Notes: generated by a model not told the origin, from the sequence alone. A DNA stretch of 64,000 bases from Pseudomonas sp. RSB 5.4 (GCF_037126175.1 NZ_CP146986.1:4101001-4165000), one strand, 5' to 3'. Numbered from the stretch's first letter, positions 23,192-33,086 are shown. Made by a program: numbers and translations.

Positions 23192-23911
23192 ATGAGACTG
23201 TCCCGCTTCTTTATCGACGCCCCCCTGAGCACCGGCGAACACGAATTGCCGGAGGCTCAGGCGCATTACATCAGCCGCGTGCTGCGCATGGCCGAGGGCG
23301 ATGCGGTGCAGTTGTTCGACGGTTCCGGCCATGAGCTTCGCGGCTCGCTGGTGGAAGTCGGCAAGAAACGCGTCGTCGTGCAGATCGACGAGCAACTGCC
23401 CGGCCAGATCGAATCGCCGTTGCAGATCCACCTCGGTCAGGGCCTGTCCCGGGGCGAGCGGATGGACTGGGCGATCCAGAAAGCCACCGAGTTGGGCGTG
23501 AGCGAAATCACCCCGATCTTCAGCGACCGCTGCGAAGTGCGGCTCAAGGACGAACGCGCCGACAAGCGCCTGCTGCACTGGCGTCAGGTGGCGATCAGCG
23601 CCTGCGAACAATGCGGTCGTTCGCGGGTGCCGGTGATTCACCCGCCGCTGCTGCTGGCCGATTGGCTGAAACAGACTCAGGCCGAATTGAAACTGGTGCT
23701 GCACCCGGTGGCCGAGCCGCTGGTGAGCCATGCCAAACCGGCGACACTGGCGTTCCTGATCGGGCCGGAGGGTGGTTTGTCGGATGCCGAGGTTGAGCAG
23801 GCCAAGGGCAACGGCTTCCACGCGGCACGCCTTGGGCCGCGCGTGTTGCGTACCGAGACCGCGCCGGTGGTTGCACTGGCGGTAGCTCAACAGTTGTGGG
23901 GTGATTTCTAG
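23192..23911 (+). CDS. rsmE: 16S rRNA m3U1498 methyltransferase
   Basis: This SPOUT-fold enzyme methylates U1498 of 16S rRNA. It has 239 residues. The N-terminal PUA-like part reads MRLSRFFIDAP, ELPEAQAHYISRVLRM. The C-terminal knot has FLIGPEGGLSDAEVEQA and LGPRVLRTETAPVVALA, the RsmE signatures. The start ATG at 23192 follows CCAGAGACCCGAA. It follows bioA on the same strand but with a REP doublet between them. Confidence 0.95.
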   Translation: MRLSRFFIDAPLSTGEHELPEAQAHYISRVLRMAEGDAVQLFDGSGHELRGSLVEVGKKRVVVQIDEQLPGQIESPLQIHLGQGLSRGERMDWAIQKATELGVSEITPIFSDRCEVRLKDERADKRLLHWRQVAISACEQCGRSRVPVIHPPLLLADWLKQTQAELKLVLHPVAEPLVSHAKPATLAFLIGPEGGLSDAEVEQAKGNGFHAARLGPRVLRTETAPVVALAVAQQLWGDF

Positions 23912-23917
23912 GACGCC

Positions 23918-24007
23918 ATCGCTGGCAAGCCAGCTCCCACAGGTGCTTTGTTGGCCACAACATTTGTGAGCACCCCCAAACCCTGTGGGAGCTGGCTTGC
24001 CAGCGAT
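23918..24007. repeat. REP-like doublet (ATCGCTGGCAAGCC variant)
   Basis: Inverted arms ATCGCTGGCAAGCCAGCTCC and its complement flank about 50 bases. This is a sister of the class A REP with GCTGGCAAGCCAGC in place of CGCGAGCAAGCCCGC. It sits between convergent rsmE and the HlyIII-type gene. Confidence 0.85.
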
Positions 24008-24022
24008 TGGCAGCGACCCGGT

Positions 24023-24640
24023 CTACAGGACATAAAACAGAATCGCCACAAAGTGCAGCAGACTCCCGGCGATCACGAACAGATGCCAGATCCCATGGGC
24101 ATGGCGCAACCGGTGATCGAGGGCAAAAAAGATGATCCCCACGGTGTACAACACCCCGCCCGACGCCAGCCAGGCAAAGCCTGCCGTGCCCAAAGCAGCA
24201 ATCAACGGCTTGACCGCCACCAGCACAATCCAGCCCATCACCGCATAGATCACGATCGACAGGATCCGCGCCTCGGAGCGTGGCTTGATCTCCTGCAAAA
24301 TGCCGATCAGCGCCAGCCCCCAGACAATCCCGAACAAGGTCCAGCCCCACGGCCCACGCAGCGTCACCAGACAGAACGGCGTGTAGCTGCCGGCGATCAG
24401 CAGGTAAATCGAAAAGTGATCGACCTTTTTCATGATCGCTTTCTTGCGCCCGCGCACGCTGTGGTACACGGTCGAGGCGCTGTAGAGCACCAGCAAGGTA
24501 AAGGCGTAGATCGCCACGCTGACAATTTTCCACGGACTGCCGTCGAGGCTGGCAATCACCAGCATCCACACGCCGCCGATAAATGCGGCCACTGCCCCGA
24601 CCAAGTGCGTCCAGGCGTTGAGTTTTTCTCCGTGATACAT
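24023..24640 (-). CDS. trhA: TrhA/HlyIII (YqfA-like) seven-helix membrane protein
   Basis: This 205-residue integral membrane protein belongs to the HlyIII/PAQR group. It starts MYHGEKLNAWTHLVGAVAAF and has seven hydrophobic segments. Conserved polar residues (SASTVYHSV, DHFSIYLLIAGSYTPFCL, and LRHAHGIWHLFVIAGS with two histidines) would form the metal site. In E. coli the homologue affects membrane energy homeostasis. The old name hemolysin III does not imply toxicity here. Confidence 0.9.
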   Translation of the reverse strand: MYHGEKLNAWTHLVGAVAAFIGGVWMLVIASLDGSPWKIVSVAIYAFTLLVLYSASTVYHSVRGRKKAIMKKVDHFSIYLLIAGSYTPFCLVTLRGPWGWTLFGIVWGLALIGILQEIKPRSEARILSIVIYAVMGWIVLVAVKPLIAALGTAGFAWLASGGVLYTVGIIFFALDHRLRHAHGIWHLFVIAGSLLHFVAILFYVL

Positions 24641-24782
24641 GTGTCACTCACCTCGTTATTCGTCACCGCAGCGCGCAAGGCTCGGGCCTTGAGCGTAAAA
24701 GCGCAATGTTTCTGTTCAACGCGGACCTGAGCACGCCACGGTAATTGGGCACAATCGGTCGATACCAAAAAGAGTCCGCGCC

Positions 24783-25697
24783 ATGCTGATCGACGAAGAA
24801 TTGACCCTGAAAAAACTCGAGGTGTTCCTCGCCTTCATGCGCACCGGCAACCTGGCGCGTGCCGCTGCCGAGTTGCAGACCAGCAATGTCAGCGTGCACC
24901 GGGCGATCCATTCGCTGGAAAGCGCCCTGCGCTGCCCGCTGTTCAAGCACGAAGGCCGCAACCTGACGCCACTGGAAAGCGCCTACGTGCTCGAAGAGCG
25001 CGCGCAGAAGCTGATCCAGGACGTGGTCGAAAGCGTGCGCCTGACCCGCGAGGCTGCCGGATTCTCCGCTGAACGCTTCAAGCTCGGCTCGCTGTATTCG
25101 CTGACGGTGAAAACCGTACCGCAACTGATCATGGGCCTGAAGATCCGTCGCAGCGAACTCAACATCGATCTGATCCTCGGCTCGAACATCGACCTGCTGT
25201 ACAAGCTGAAGAACATGGAAGTCGACGCGATTCTGGTGTCGCTGGACGACACGGTCAGCGATCCGGACTGCGAGCAGATCCCGCTGTTCTCCGACGACAT
25301 TTTCCTCGCCACGCCAGCAGATTCAAGATTCGCCCAGCGTCAGGAGGTCGATCTGGCGGAAGTGCGCGACGAAACCTTCATCACCCTGACCCAGGGCTTC
25401 GCCACCCATCAGGACGGCATCCGGGTGTTCAAGCAGGCGGGGTTCGAGCCGAAGGTGGCGATGCAGGTCAACGACATCTTCACCCTGCTGAGCATGGTCA
25501 GCTCGGGGGTGGGTTATGCGTTGCTGCCGGGGCGGATTGCGGCGGTGTACGAGAATCGGGTGAAGCTGATTGCGTTGCAGGAGAAGTACCGCTTGCAGCA
25601 GCACATTGGCGTGGTGTTCTTGAAGGCCAAGGAGCGCGATCCGAATCTGCTGGCGTTGCTGGCGGAGTGTCGGATGTATGCCAATCGCCAGACTTGA
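24783..25697 (+). CDS. mdcR: LysR-family regulator of malonate decarboxylase
   Basis: This 304-residue LysR-type protein has an N-terminal winged helix (KKLEVFLAFMRTGNLARAAAEL, then the recognition helix SNVSVHRAIHSLESAL) and a C-terminal effector domain (residues about 95-290). Its sequence and place next to the mdc genes identify it as MdcR, which activates the malonate operon with malonate as likely inducer. It is convergent with madM, the last gene of the operon, so the promoter it controls (before mdcA) is about 7 kb away. The ATG lies at 24783. Confidence 0.9.
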   Translation: MLIDEELTLKKLEVFLAFMRTGNLARAAAELQTSNVSVHRAIHSLESALRCPLFKHEGRNLTPLESAYVLEERAQKLIQDVVESVRLTREAAGFSAERFKLGSLYSLTVKTVPQLIMGLKIRRSELNIDLILGSNIDLLYKLKNMEVDAILVSLDDTVSDPDCEQIPLFSDDIFLATPADSRFAQRQEVDLAEVRDETFITLTQGFATHQDGIRVFKQAGFEPKVAMQVNDIFTLLSMVSSGVGYALLPGRIAAVYENRVKLIALQEKYRLQQHIGVVFLKAKERDPNLLALLAECRMYANRQT

Positions 25698-25712
25698 GAC
25701 CGAGTCGCGCCC

Positions 25713-25778
25713 TTCGCGAGCAAGCCCGCTCCCACAGGGGAACGCATTCCAAATGTGGGAGCGGGCTTGCTCGCGAAA
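25713..25778. repeat. REP doublet (class A) between mdcR and madM
   Basis: Inverted REP cores flank about 20 bases at a convergent gene end. It may help stop transcription from both sides. Confidence 0.9.
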
Positions 25779-25808
25779 GCGTCAGCCCAGACAACTCAAA
25801 TTCCGTAT

Positions 25809-26573
25809 CTAGCCAACAATACCGCGAACAATGAAGAACAACAGCGATGGTCCCAGCAAACAGCCAAGCCCGGTGTGGAACGTAGCGGTCAAAGCCCCAT
25901 AAGGCACCAACCGCCGATCCGTCGCCGCCAGCCCCGCGGTCACCCCGCTCACCGTACCGGCCAAGCCGCCGAACACCATCGCCGAACGTGGGTTATCCAG
26001 GCCCATCCAGCGCGCTGCGACCGGCGTGCCGACCATCACCAGAATCGCCTTGATCAATCCGGTGGCAATCGACAGCGCCATCACATCCGAGGTCGCGCCA
26101 ATCGCCGCGCCGGTCACCGGGCCGACGATGTAGGTCACCGCGCCCGCGCCGATAGTGGTCATGCTCACCGCATCGCGATACCCGAAGGCCCAGGCCATGC
26201 ACGCGCCGACAATGAACGGCAGGATCGTACCGAGCAGCAGCGCAATCACGCCGATCAACCCGGCCTTCTTCGCCTCGGTCGCCTGCACTTCGAACGCCGT
26301 GGCGACAATTGCGAAATCACGCAGCATCGCCCCGCCCATCAGGCCGATGCCGGAAAACAGCGTCAGATCCGCCAGGCCTTTCTGGCCGCCAGTCAGGGTG
26401 CCGCCGACCCAGGCCAGCACCAGACCGATGACGATGGCAATCGCCGAGCCGTGAATGCGCCCGAAGGTCAGGCGTTTCGAGAGAATCACCGAGACCCACA
26501 TGATCACGCCGACGAAGGCGAAGGCAGTGACCAGACCGTTGTGTTCCAGACCGTTTTCAATGAGTGCCCACAT
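25809..26573 (-). CDS. madM: malonate transporter subunit MadM
   Basis: This 254-residue membrane protein with about eight or nine hydrophobic segments is the larger half of the MadL-MadM malonate/sodium symporter. Typical stretches are LFSGIGLMGGAMLRDFAIVATAFE, TIGAGAVTYIVGPVTGAAIGA and LAGTVSGVTAGLAATDRRLVPYGALTA. It begins one base after the madL stop codon, so the two are translationally coupled. It is the last gene of the mdc operon. Confidence 0.94.
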   Translation of the reverse strand: MWALIENGLEHNGLVTAFAFVGVIMWVSVILSKRLTFGRIHGSAIAIVIGLVLAWVGGTLTGGQKGLADLTLFSGIGLMGGAMLRDFAIVATAFEVQATEAKKAGLIGVIALLLGTILPFIVGACMAWAFGYRDAVSMTTIGAGAVTYIVGPVTGAAIGATSDVMALSIATGLIKAILVMVGTPVAARWMGLDNPRSAMVFGGLAGTVSGVTAGLAATDRRLVPYGALTATFHTGLGCLLGPSLLFFIVRGIVG

Positions 26574-26574
26574 G

Positions 26575-26991
26575 TCAGCGACCTCCTACCGGGGTGCCGA
26601 CCGGCGTGACTTCCACCGGTTCGTCGGGCAACGGTTCGCCCTTGTGGGTGCGGCTGATCAAGGCAATCGTGCAGCCACAGACCACTACCGAACCGATCGC
26701 CGCGAGCACCGCCACCGGGCCGCCGTGCAGGGCGGTGACGACGTTCTGTTGCGCGGCCATCGCCACCACCACCGGAATGTACATCGCGCCCCAGAAGCCG
26801 ACGCCCATTTCGCAATCCTTGGTCATGCCGCCGCGTTTCTGCATCCACAACCGCGCGCAGATCAGCAGGATCATGGCGATGCCGACCCCGCCGACGTTGG
26901 ATTTGACGCCCAGCAACACGCCGAGCATGTCACCCATGATCACCCCTGCCAGCGTACAGATCGCCAGCAGCGCCACACCGTAAATAATCAT
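26575..26991 (-). CDS. madL: malonate transporter subunit MadL
   Basis: This is the 138-residue small membrane subunit of the malonate symporter, with about four hydrophobic segments (MIIYGVALLAICTLAGVIMGD at the start, then KSNVGGVGIAMILLICARL). I place the start at the ATG at 26991 because GAGGA lies upstream; a five-residue extension is possible. Madl/MadM replace the single-chain carrier MdcF that other malonate operons use. Confidence 0.93.
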   Translation of the reverse strand: MIIYGVALLAICTLAGVIMGDMLGVLLGVKSNVGGVGIAMILLICARLWMQKRGGMTKDCEMGVGFWGAMYIPVVVAMAAQQNVVTALHGGPVAVLAAIGSVVVCGCTIALISRTHKGEPLPDEPVEVTPVGTPVGGR

Positions 26992-27057
26992 TGTTGTAGT
27001 CCTCAAAGTGCATCGTCGAATGTTGTTTTTGTTGTTCGAAGCCTGAGTCGCGGCGGT

Positions 27058-27978
27058 TTATGGTCGGCGGCCACCCTCCTCTCGCAACAGCGCCTGCAAG
27101 GTGTCCAGACGCGCACTGTCGAAGGCAGTGACCGTGCCCGATTCAAACACCCGGCGCGCCAGCCCGGTCAGCACCGCACCGGGCGGCAGTTCAATCTGTA
27201 GCCGCACGCCGCGCTCGTAAGCGCTTTGCACGGTGCCGCGCCAGTCCACCACGCGGCACATGTTGAAGGCGAGGTCGTCGCGCAAGGCATCAGGCTTGAT
27301 CAGCGGACGCGCGCGGCTGCCACTCAGGTAAGCGATTTTCGGGGTGTTCAGTGCAACCTTGGCGAAGGCTTCGGCGAGGGTTTGCGCCGGCGCTTCCAGC
27401 AACGGACAGTGTGACGGCACGCTCACCGCCAGGCGTTTGGCCAGACCGGCGCCACGACTGCGCGCCAGTTCGGCCACCGCTTGCATCGCCGCGTCGCTGC
27501 CAGCAATCACCACCTGGTTATCGGCGTTGATGTTGGCCAGGTACACCGGCGACTGCGCGCTGTGCACCTGCGCCAGCAGCGTTTCGACGGTGGATAATTG
27601 CAGGCCGATGATTGCGGTCATGCCATAGCCCTGTGGATAAGCCTGCTGCATCAACTCACCGCGCAGGCTGACCAGATGCAACGCATCGCTGAAGCTCAGC
27701 GCCCCGGCGACCACCGCTGCCGGGTACGCACCGATGGACAGGCCGGCGACGTAATCCGCCGTGAGTCCGTCCTGCAGCAATTGTCGTGAAGCAGCGACCC
27801 CGGCGATCAACAGGCACAGCTGAACCGCCCGGGTGCTGCGCAACGCATCGGCAGAATCGAGCAGCGCGACGTCTTCACCGAGCACGTCGCTGGCCTCGAT
27901 CAACGCTTCCCGAGGCAAACGCTGGAGCATGCCCGGTTGTTGCGCACCCTGGCCGGGGAACACCAACAGGCTGCTCAC
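27058..27978 (-). CDS. mdcH: malonyl-CoA:ACP transacylase of malonate decarboxylase
   Basis: The 306-residue epsilon-type protein moves a malonyl group from malonyl-CoA to the thiol of the ACP subunit to start the catalytic cycle. Motifs are LVFPGQGAQQPGML at the N-terminus, the nucleophile elbow GLSIGAYPAAV, and VSVPSHCPLL with the active-site histidine. It starts with a GTG whose bases overlap the mdcG stop (GTGA, four-base overlap). A longer reading to 28002 would run further into mdcG. Confidence 0.92.
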   Translation of the reverse strand: MSSLLVFPGQGAQQPGMLQRLPREALIEASDVLGEDVALLDSADALRSTRAVQLCLLIAGVAASRQLLQDGLTADYVAGLSIGAYPAAVVAGALSFSDALHLVSLRGELMQQAYPQGYGMTAIIGLQLSTVETLLAQVHSAQSPVYLANINADNQVVIAGSDAAMQAVAELARSRGAGLAKRLAVSVPSHCPLLEAPAQTLAEAFAKVALNTPKIAYLSGSRARPLIKPDALRDDLAFNMCRVVDWRGTVQSAYERGVRLQIELPPGAVLTGLARRVFESGTVTAFDSARLDTLQALLREEGGRRP

Positions 27979-28595
27979 GCTGCCTGCTCCTGCGGGTTCC
28001 ACGGATCAGTGACCAGACAGGCTTGATGGGTGTTTTTCAGCAGCACCCGTGCAGACCCACTGGCCCATTCGCGCAACGCGACTGCACCGAACGGCGTCTG
28101 CAATTGCATGTCGACCCGGCACACGGCTTGATCAAAAACCGCGACCAGTTTGCGTGCCTGATTACGCGTGATCAGTTGCGGTGTCCGCAGAATCAGATCG
28201 AGGTCACTGGCCGCGTGCATCGCGGTAAAACCACTGGCCAACTCAAACCCGACACTGCCGCTGACACCCCAGACCCAGCCGCAGTCATCGAGCATTGGCC
28301 GCAGTTGTTTGAGGGCCTGCATCACTGGCAGATCGCGCTCGCAATCGACATGACTAAGCGCTTCGGGGCTGACCCGACAGGCAATCGAATCGAGCGCCAT
28401 AAACGCCGCCAGCCGCTGCTCACGCAACGCACCGCGAATGCCCACCGCGACCCAACCTTCCGCGCCCACCGCGCGCCGAACCACCACCGGTTGCCCGGCA
28501 GCCAGCGACTCGATTGCCCACTGCGGCGCATCCGCCGGTAACTGCGCTGGGGTCATGCCCCACAGCAGGTCGTGGGCCAGTGGCATGTTCACCAC
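27975..28595 (-). CDS. mdcG: phosphoribosyl-dephospho-CoA transferase
   Basis: This 206-residue nucleotidyltransferase attaches 2'-(5''-triphosphoribosyl)-3'-dephospho-CoA to the serine of MdcC. Key stretches are HDLLWGMTP near the start and the Asp-rich site GFTAMHAASDLDLILRTP. The start is uncertain: GTG at 28595 has GAGGG five bases before it and overlaps the mdcE end; GTG 28592 and ATG 28586 are alternatives. It is coupled to mdcE and mdcH by overlaps. Confidence 0.9.
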   Translation of the reverse strand: MVNMPLAHDLLWGMTPAQLPADAPQWAIESLAAGQPVVVRRAVGAEGWVAVGIRGALREQRLAAFMALDSIACRVSPEALSHVDCERDLPVMQALKQLRPMLDDCGWVWGVSGSVGFELASGFTAMHAASDLDLILRTPQLITRNQARKLVAVFDQAVCRVDMQLQTPFGAVALREWASGSARVLLKNTHQACLVTDPWNPQEQAA

Positions 28596-29374
28596 TGCGC
28601 CCTCAACAGTTCGCGCACGCGGCTGGAGGCTTGGCGATTTTTTGCGCCGAGACGATTGCTCAAGTCAGTGCTGGCGATATCGCCGATGGCCTGTTTCAGG
28701 CACTCGGTCACCCGCGCCAGATCCTCCGCCGTCGGCTGCTCGATCTGCTGCACCGAGAGGGTTTCCCAGAGCAAACCGAGGCTGGCGTAGCTGTCGATGT
28801 CATAGGCCATCGGCGGCACGCTGGCGGCCAGCGCTTCCAGTTCCTCGACACTGCGCAAGGTCACCCGCGCCGCCGAGGCCTTGCCCATCGCATGCACCAT
28901 CACCCCCGGATCGCGCAGGGCAATCAAACGGTTGGCCTGATAACCGTGAGCCAGAAACGCCCCGGACATGGCCTTGCCCACCAGCAGCGCAATCACCGGA
29001 TGCCCGGCCAAACGGGCGCGGGCATAACTGTCCGCCGCACCGGCCAGGGCCTGATGAATGCCGAGGGCTTCTTCGCGACGACCGTAAGCCTGGCTCGGGA
29101 CATCGACGATGGCGATGATCGGGCGCTTCTGCGCTTTGTCGCGATCTGCCGTGATCACGTCATCCACAGCCTTGGCCAGACCCCAGCCTTCGAGCAAGCC
29201 GACTTCACCGTTGCGAGCCCGTGGGAAACGGTTGTCCGGGTCAGCGACCACCGCGATAAACCGCCCAAGTTCGCCGTCGGCGACCTTCAACGATGGCGGC
29301 AAACCTTCGACCGCTTTCGCACCAGCGCTCAGGGCGTTGAACCAGTTCAAACCGCGCACGGAATAACCACTCAT
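28589..29374 (-). CDS. mdcE: malonate decarboxylase gamma subunit
   Basis: This 261-residue crotonase-fold carboxyltransferase-like subunit, together with MdcD, decarboxylates malonyl-S-ACP to acetyl-S-ACP. It reads MSGYSVRGLNWFNAL at the start, then IIAIVDVPSQAYGRREEALGIH and VIALLVGKAMSGAFLAHGYQA with the oxyanion-type Gly-rich loop. The ATG overlaps the mdcD stop as ATGA. Confidence 0.93.
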   Translation of the reverse strand: MSGYSVRGLNWFNALSAGAKAVEGLPPSLKVADGELGRFIAVVADPDNRFPRARNGEVGLLEGWGLAKAVDDVITADRDKAQKRPIIAIVDVPSQAYGRREEALGIHQALAGAADSYARARLAGHPVIALLVGKAMSGAFLAHGYQANRLIALRDPGVMVHAMGKASAARVTLRSVEELEALAASVPPMAYDIDSYASLGLLWETLSVQQIEQPTAEDLARVTECLKQAIGDIASTDLSNRLGAKNRQASSRVRELLRAQW

Positions 29375-30222
29375 GAGCGCTCTCCTTGATACAGATCGCG
29401 AACCACCGACGGTTCGATTTGCTTGGCGGTGTCCAAACGGTTCAGGCATTGCAGAAACCAATCGGCGCGCTGACTGCGCGGCTTAGCGGGCAAACCCTGC
29501 TGCAGCAATTCACCGACCTGCTGACGGATCTGCGCCACATCATCGGCGACATAACGATCCACCAGACCACTGGCAAAACGTTGCTCGCCACCGGTCAGGC
29601 TCCAGATGAAGGGCCGGTCGCGGGAATCGTATTCTTCGATCCCGGCTTCCTGCTCGATCACTTGCGGGCCGTTGAGGCCGAGGCGTGCTTCCTGAGTCAC
29701 CAGCAAATAGCTGCACAGCGCGGCGGCAATCGACATGCCGCCGAAACAGCCGACGCTGCCCGCGACCACACCGACCACCGGTTGGTACTGCTGCAAATCG
29801 ACAATCGCCGCGTGAATATCGGCGATCGCCGCCAGCCCGAGGTTGGCTTCCTGCAAACGCACGCCACCGGTTTCCAGCAGCAGCACGGCACGGGTCGGGA
29901 TGCCCTTGCGATTGTCTTCGGCGGCCAGTTCCAGCGCGCCGGCGATCTTCGCCCCGCCGACTTCGCCGAGGCTGCCGCCCTGAAACGCGCCTTCGATGGC
30001 GGCGATCACCACCGGCAAACCGTCGAGGCTGCCCTTGGCGATCACTACACCATCATCGGCTTGCGGCACCACGCCCTGGCGTTCAAGCCATGGCGACATG
30101 ACCCGTTGAAACGGGTCGAGCAATTCGCGGAAGGACCCGGCATCGAGCAAGGCTTTCGCCCGTTGCCGTGCACCGAGTTCGACGAAGCTGTGCTTGTGCA
30201 ACAGCGCTGCGCTGTCAGTCAT
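29371..30222 (-). CDS. mdcD: malonate decarboxylase beta subunit
   Basis: This 283-residue subunit pairs with MdcE as the decarboxylase core. It contains SFVELGARQRAKALLD at the start and AIEGAFQGGSLGEVGGAKIAGALE. The Gly-rich loop GVVAGSVGCFGGMSIAAAL is typical of acyl-CoA carboxyltransferase beta folds. The ATG at 30222 lies eight bases inside the end of mdcC, so translation is coupled. Confidence 0.94.
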   Translation of the reverse strand: MTDSAALLHKHSFVELGARQRAKALLDAGSFRELLDPFQRVMSPWLERQGVVPQADDGVVIAKGSLDGLPVVIAAIEGAFQGGSLGEVGGAKIAGALELAAEDNRKGIPTRAVLLLETGGVRLQEANLGLAAIADIHAAIVDLQQYQPVVGVVAGSVGCFGGMSIAAALCSYLLVTQEARLGLNGPQVIEQEAGIEEYDSRDRPFIWSLTGGEQRFASGLVDRYVADDVAQIRQQVGELLQQGLPAKPRSQRADWFLQCLNRLDTAKQIEPSVVRDLYQGERS

Positions 30223-30514
30223 GGCCGATCTCCTCGAAACCTTGTTCCAGGCGCAGACGCACCACCCCCGGCGTGGCGCCGAAATCGTGAATATCGATGG
30301 CCATCGCCGGTGGCGTGGTGCCGTCGAACATCCGCGCAAACAGATGCTGCCAGCGCTGCTGCGCACCGTTGACCGAGGTCTGCACATTGATCGTCAACTT
30401 GCCGGCCAGCCCCGGCTCGATCAGCACTTCCAGATCGCCCGAGCCGACACAACCGACCAGCGCCCGCCCGCGTGGCGGCTGCCCGGCGGGGAATTCAAAG
30501 GATAAGGTTTCCAT
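30215..30514 (-). CDS. mdcC: malonate decarboxylase acyl carrier protein (delta)
   Basis: This 99-residue carrier bears the dephospho-CoA-type prosthetic group. The probable attachment serine is residue 25 in GCVGSGDLEVLI. The start is the ATG at 30514 ([11 protein letters not shown]), with AGGGAG upstream. It overlaps the mdcB stop by one base and mdcD by eight. Its partners are MdcB and MdcG for loading and MdcA, D, E and H for catalysis. Confidence 0.93.
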   Translation of the reverse strand: METLSFEFPAGQPPRGRALVGCVGSGDLEVLIEPGLAGKLTINVQTSVNGAQQRWQHLFARMFDGTTPPAMAIDIHDFGATPGVVRLRLEQGFEEIGHD

Positions 30515-31386
30515 CAAAACGCTCCCTGAAGGATGCCGTCGCGCTCGATACGATCGAGCAACAGCGTGGCGGCGAGCAAGTCGGCGGCGCCACCGGGCGA
30601 GGCATTCAATGCGATGAGTTGTTGATCCAGTTCGTGCAGGCGCCGACGCCCGGTGAGGCTGGCGCTGCCGCCAGCGTCGAGCACCGCTTGCGCACCTTGC
30701 TGCATAGCGTGCAGGCCCTGTTCACCGGCGCGGTAGAGCACGCAGGTGTCGGCCAGTTCGGTCATGATCGCCAGCAGCGCATCGAGCCGGGCGTTCTGTT
30801 CGCCGTGGCCGTTGGCGCGGCTGCGCTTGAGCTGCGGCAAGCCGCGTTGCAGCACGGACGGAAAGCCGAGTTGCGCTTCTTCGCGGGCACCGCGTGCGCC
30901 GTAGCGCAGGGCGACTTGCGCGCCGTGGCTCAATGGCTTCGGCGCGTGACGGTCATCCAGCAACGCCAGACGCGCAGCGCGCAGGGTCACGGCATTGGCG
31001 CTGGAGGATTGCGGTTCCAGTGCAGCCGCCGTCACCAATAATCCCAGCGCCCAAATGGCACCGCGATGGGTGTTCACGCCGTTGGTGGTCGTGAGCATGG
31101 CTTGCTCGCCTTCACGGCCGATCCGACCAATCGCTTCGCGCAACGTTGAATCGACTGCGCCGATTTCAACTGCGGCTTCAGCCATTTCCTTGAACGCCGG
31201 CCATAACGACAACGCCGAAGCGTGCATCAGGCCCAAGTGCAGATCGCTGTGCGCGCCATTGCCACGTCGGTCGACCAACGCAGGTTTCGGCGACAGATCG
31301 GCTTCGTCGATCAGCGCATCCACCGCCAGATCGGCCAGGCGTTCGCTCAGGCTCAGGGGTTTCGCTTGCAGATTGAGTGCGTGCAT
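30514..31386 (-). CDS. mdcB: triphosphoribosyl-dephospho-CoA synthase
   Basis: This 290-residue CitG-type enzyme makes the prosthetic-group precursor from ATP and dephospho-CoA. Characteristic parts are [23 protein letters not shown] at residues about 30-52, then [17 protein letters not shown]. The ATG at 31386 overlaps the last base of mdcA. Confidence 0.94.
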   Translation of the reverse strand: MHALNLQAKPLSLSERLADLAVDALIDEADLSPKPALVDRRGNGAHSDLHLGLMHASALSLWPAFKEMAEAAVEIGAVDSTLREAIGRIGREGEQAMLTTTNGVNTHRGAIWALGLLVTAAALEPQSSSANAVTLRAARLALLDDRHAPKPLSHGAQVALRYGARGAREEAQLGFPSVLQRGLPQLKRSRANGHGEQNARLDALLAIMTELADTCVLYRAGEQGLHAMQQGAQAVLDAGGSASLTGRRRLHELDQQLIALNASPGGAADLLAATLLLDRIERDGILQGAF

Positions 31387-33056
31387 TACCAGCTCCTGAA
31401 CTTGGCGGGCGGGTTGTAGAGGCCGCCGGACCACTCGACCAGATCGGCCACGCTTTTCGCCGCCAGCAGTTCGCGGGTGGCGTCGGTGCGACGGATGCCG
31501 AGGTCTTCGGGCAAGGCGATCAGACCTTCGCGGCGCATGCGTTCGGTGTCTTTCGGGTTATGCCGCAAGCCGATGGCGGTCACGCCCGCAACCGCAGCGA
31601 TCATCGCCTGGCGTTCTTCCAGCGAACGGGCCTTATACAGGTAGGCGATGCCCTCCTCGGTGAGCAGGTGGGTGACGTCGTCGCCGTAGATCATGATCGG
31701 CGCCAGCGGCATACCGCTTTTCTTCGCCACTTCCACCGCGTCGAGGGTTTCAACGAAGGTCGGTTTGCCACCCTCCTGGAAGGTCTCGACCATTTGCACC
31801 ACAAGTTTCTTGCCGCGTTCGAGCATCGGTTGCGGCGCGTCGTCGTGGCGCATGTCGAGCCACGCCGGGGTGCCGTGACGGCGACCACGCGGGTCGTGGC
31901 CCATGTTCGGCGCACCGCCGAAACCGGCGAGGCGACCACGGGTCACGGTCGAGGAATGGCCGTCGCCATCGACCTGCAACGTCGCGCCGATAAACAGATC
32001 CATCGCGTACTGCCCGGCGAGTTGGCAGAACATCCGATTGGAACGCAGCGAGCCGTCGCGACCGGTGAAGAACACGTCCGGGCGTGCGGCGATGTAGTTC
32101 TCCATGCCAAGTTCGGTGCCGAAGCAATGCACGCTCTCGACCCAGCCGCTTTCGATCGCCGGGATCAGCGTCGGGTGCGGGTTGAGCGTCCAGTTGCGGC
32201 AGATCTTGCCTTTGAGGCCGAGGGATTCGCCGTAGGTCGGCAGGATCAATTCGATCGCGGCGGTGTTGAAACCGATGCCGTGGTTGAGCGACTGCACGTT
32301 GTGTTTTTCGTAGATCCCGCGAATCGCCATCATCGCCATCAACACGTGCACTGGTTTGATGTGGCGTGGGTCGCGGGTGAACAGCGGTTCGATATAGAAC
32401 GGCTTGTCGGCCACCACCACGAAATCCACCCACGAGGCCGGGATATCGACGCGAGGCAGTTCGCTGACGTCATCGACCAACTGGTTGACCTGGACGATGA
32501 CGATGCCGTCGCTGAACGCGGCCGGTTCGATCAGTGCCGGGGTGTCTTCGGTGCTGGGGCCGGTGTAGATGTTGCCGGCGCGGTCGGCCATGAACCCGGC
32601 CGAGAGCACGACGTTGGGGATCAGGTCCACCACCAGCCGCGCGTAGAGTTCGATGTAAGTGTGGATCGCGCCGATTTCCAGCAAGCCGTCTTCAAGCAAC
32701 TGGCTGATGCGCAGGCTCTGGGTGCCGGCGAAGGAGAAATCGAGCTTGCGGGCGATGCCGCGCTCGAACAGATCAAGGTGCTCGGAGCGACCAACGCTGG
32801 GCATGATCATGTGCAAATCATGCAGCTTGGCCGGGTCAGCCTTGGCCAGCGAACGGGAAAGGAAATCCGCCTGCTTCTGGTTATTGCCCTCCAGCACCAC
32901 CCGGTCGCCGGGATGGATCAGCGCTTCGAGCGCCGCGACGATCCTGTCACTGGGCAACACCACACCGTCGGCCAGCCCGCGCACCTTGTCGAGACGCCGC
33001 TGCTTCTCGTCACGCCGCCGCGTCCAGCGCGAGTCGGGGGAAATTGTTGTTGTCAT
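31386..33056 (-). CDS. mdcA: malonate decarboxylase alpha subunit
   Basis: This 556-residue acetyl-S-ACP:malonate ACP transferase swaps acetate for malonate on the carrier protein. It has the CoA-transferase-like fold. Recognisable stretches are [41 protein letters not shown] and GVNT-less [20 protein letters not shown] place the start at ATG 33056, with GGAG five bases upstream. It is the first gene of a nine-gene operon. The ribosome site lies in one arm of an inverted repeat (33062-33086). Confidence 0.95.
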   Translation of the reverse strand: MTTTISPDSRWTRRRDEKQRRLDKVRGLADGVVLPSDRIVAALEALIHPGDRVVLEGNNQKQADFLSRSLAKADPAKLHDLHMIMPSVGRSEHLDLFERGIARKLDFSFAGTQSLRISQLLEDGLLEIGAIHTYIELYARLVVDLIPNVVLSAGFMADRAGNIYTGPSTEDTPALIEPAAFSDGIVIVQVNQLVDDVSELPRVDIPASWVDFVVVADKPFYIEPLFTRDPRHIKPVHVLMAMMAIRGIYEKHNVQSLNHGIGFNTAAIELILPTYGESLGLKGKICRNWTLNPHPTLIPAIESGWVESVHCFGTELGMENYIAARPDVFFTGRDGSLRSNRMFCQLAGQYAMDLFIGATLQVDGDGHSSTVTRGRLAGFGGAPNMGHDPRGRRHGTPAWLDMRHDDAPQPMLERGKKLVVQMVETFQEGGKPTFVETLDAVEVAKKSGMPLAPIMIYGDDVTHLLTEEGIAYLYKARSLEERQAMIAAVAGVTAIGLRHNPKDTERMRREGLIALPEDLGIRRTDATRELLAAKSVADLVEWSGGLYNPPAKFRSW

Positions 33057-33061
33057 GCTCA

Positions 33062-33086
33062 CTCCACGGGGTTCGCTGTCGTGGAG
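33062..33086 (-). promoter_or_regulatory. inverted repeat covering the mdcA ribosome site
   Basis: CTCCACG (33062-33068) and CGTGGAG (33080-33086) are perfect inverted copies with an 11-base loop. In the mRNA the arm nearest the start codon contains the GGAG ribosome site, five bases before AUG. The hairpin could hide the site, or the DNA palindrome could bind MdcR. Confidence 0.5.

Noticed and set aside
24023..24640. Hemolysin III as a toxin
   Set aside because: The protein is a PAQR-type membrane protein. The name is historical and nothing near it suggests toxin export.
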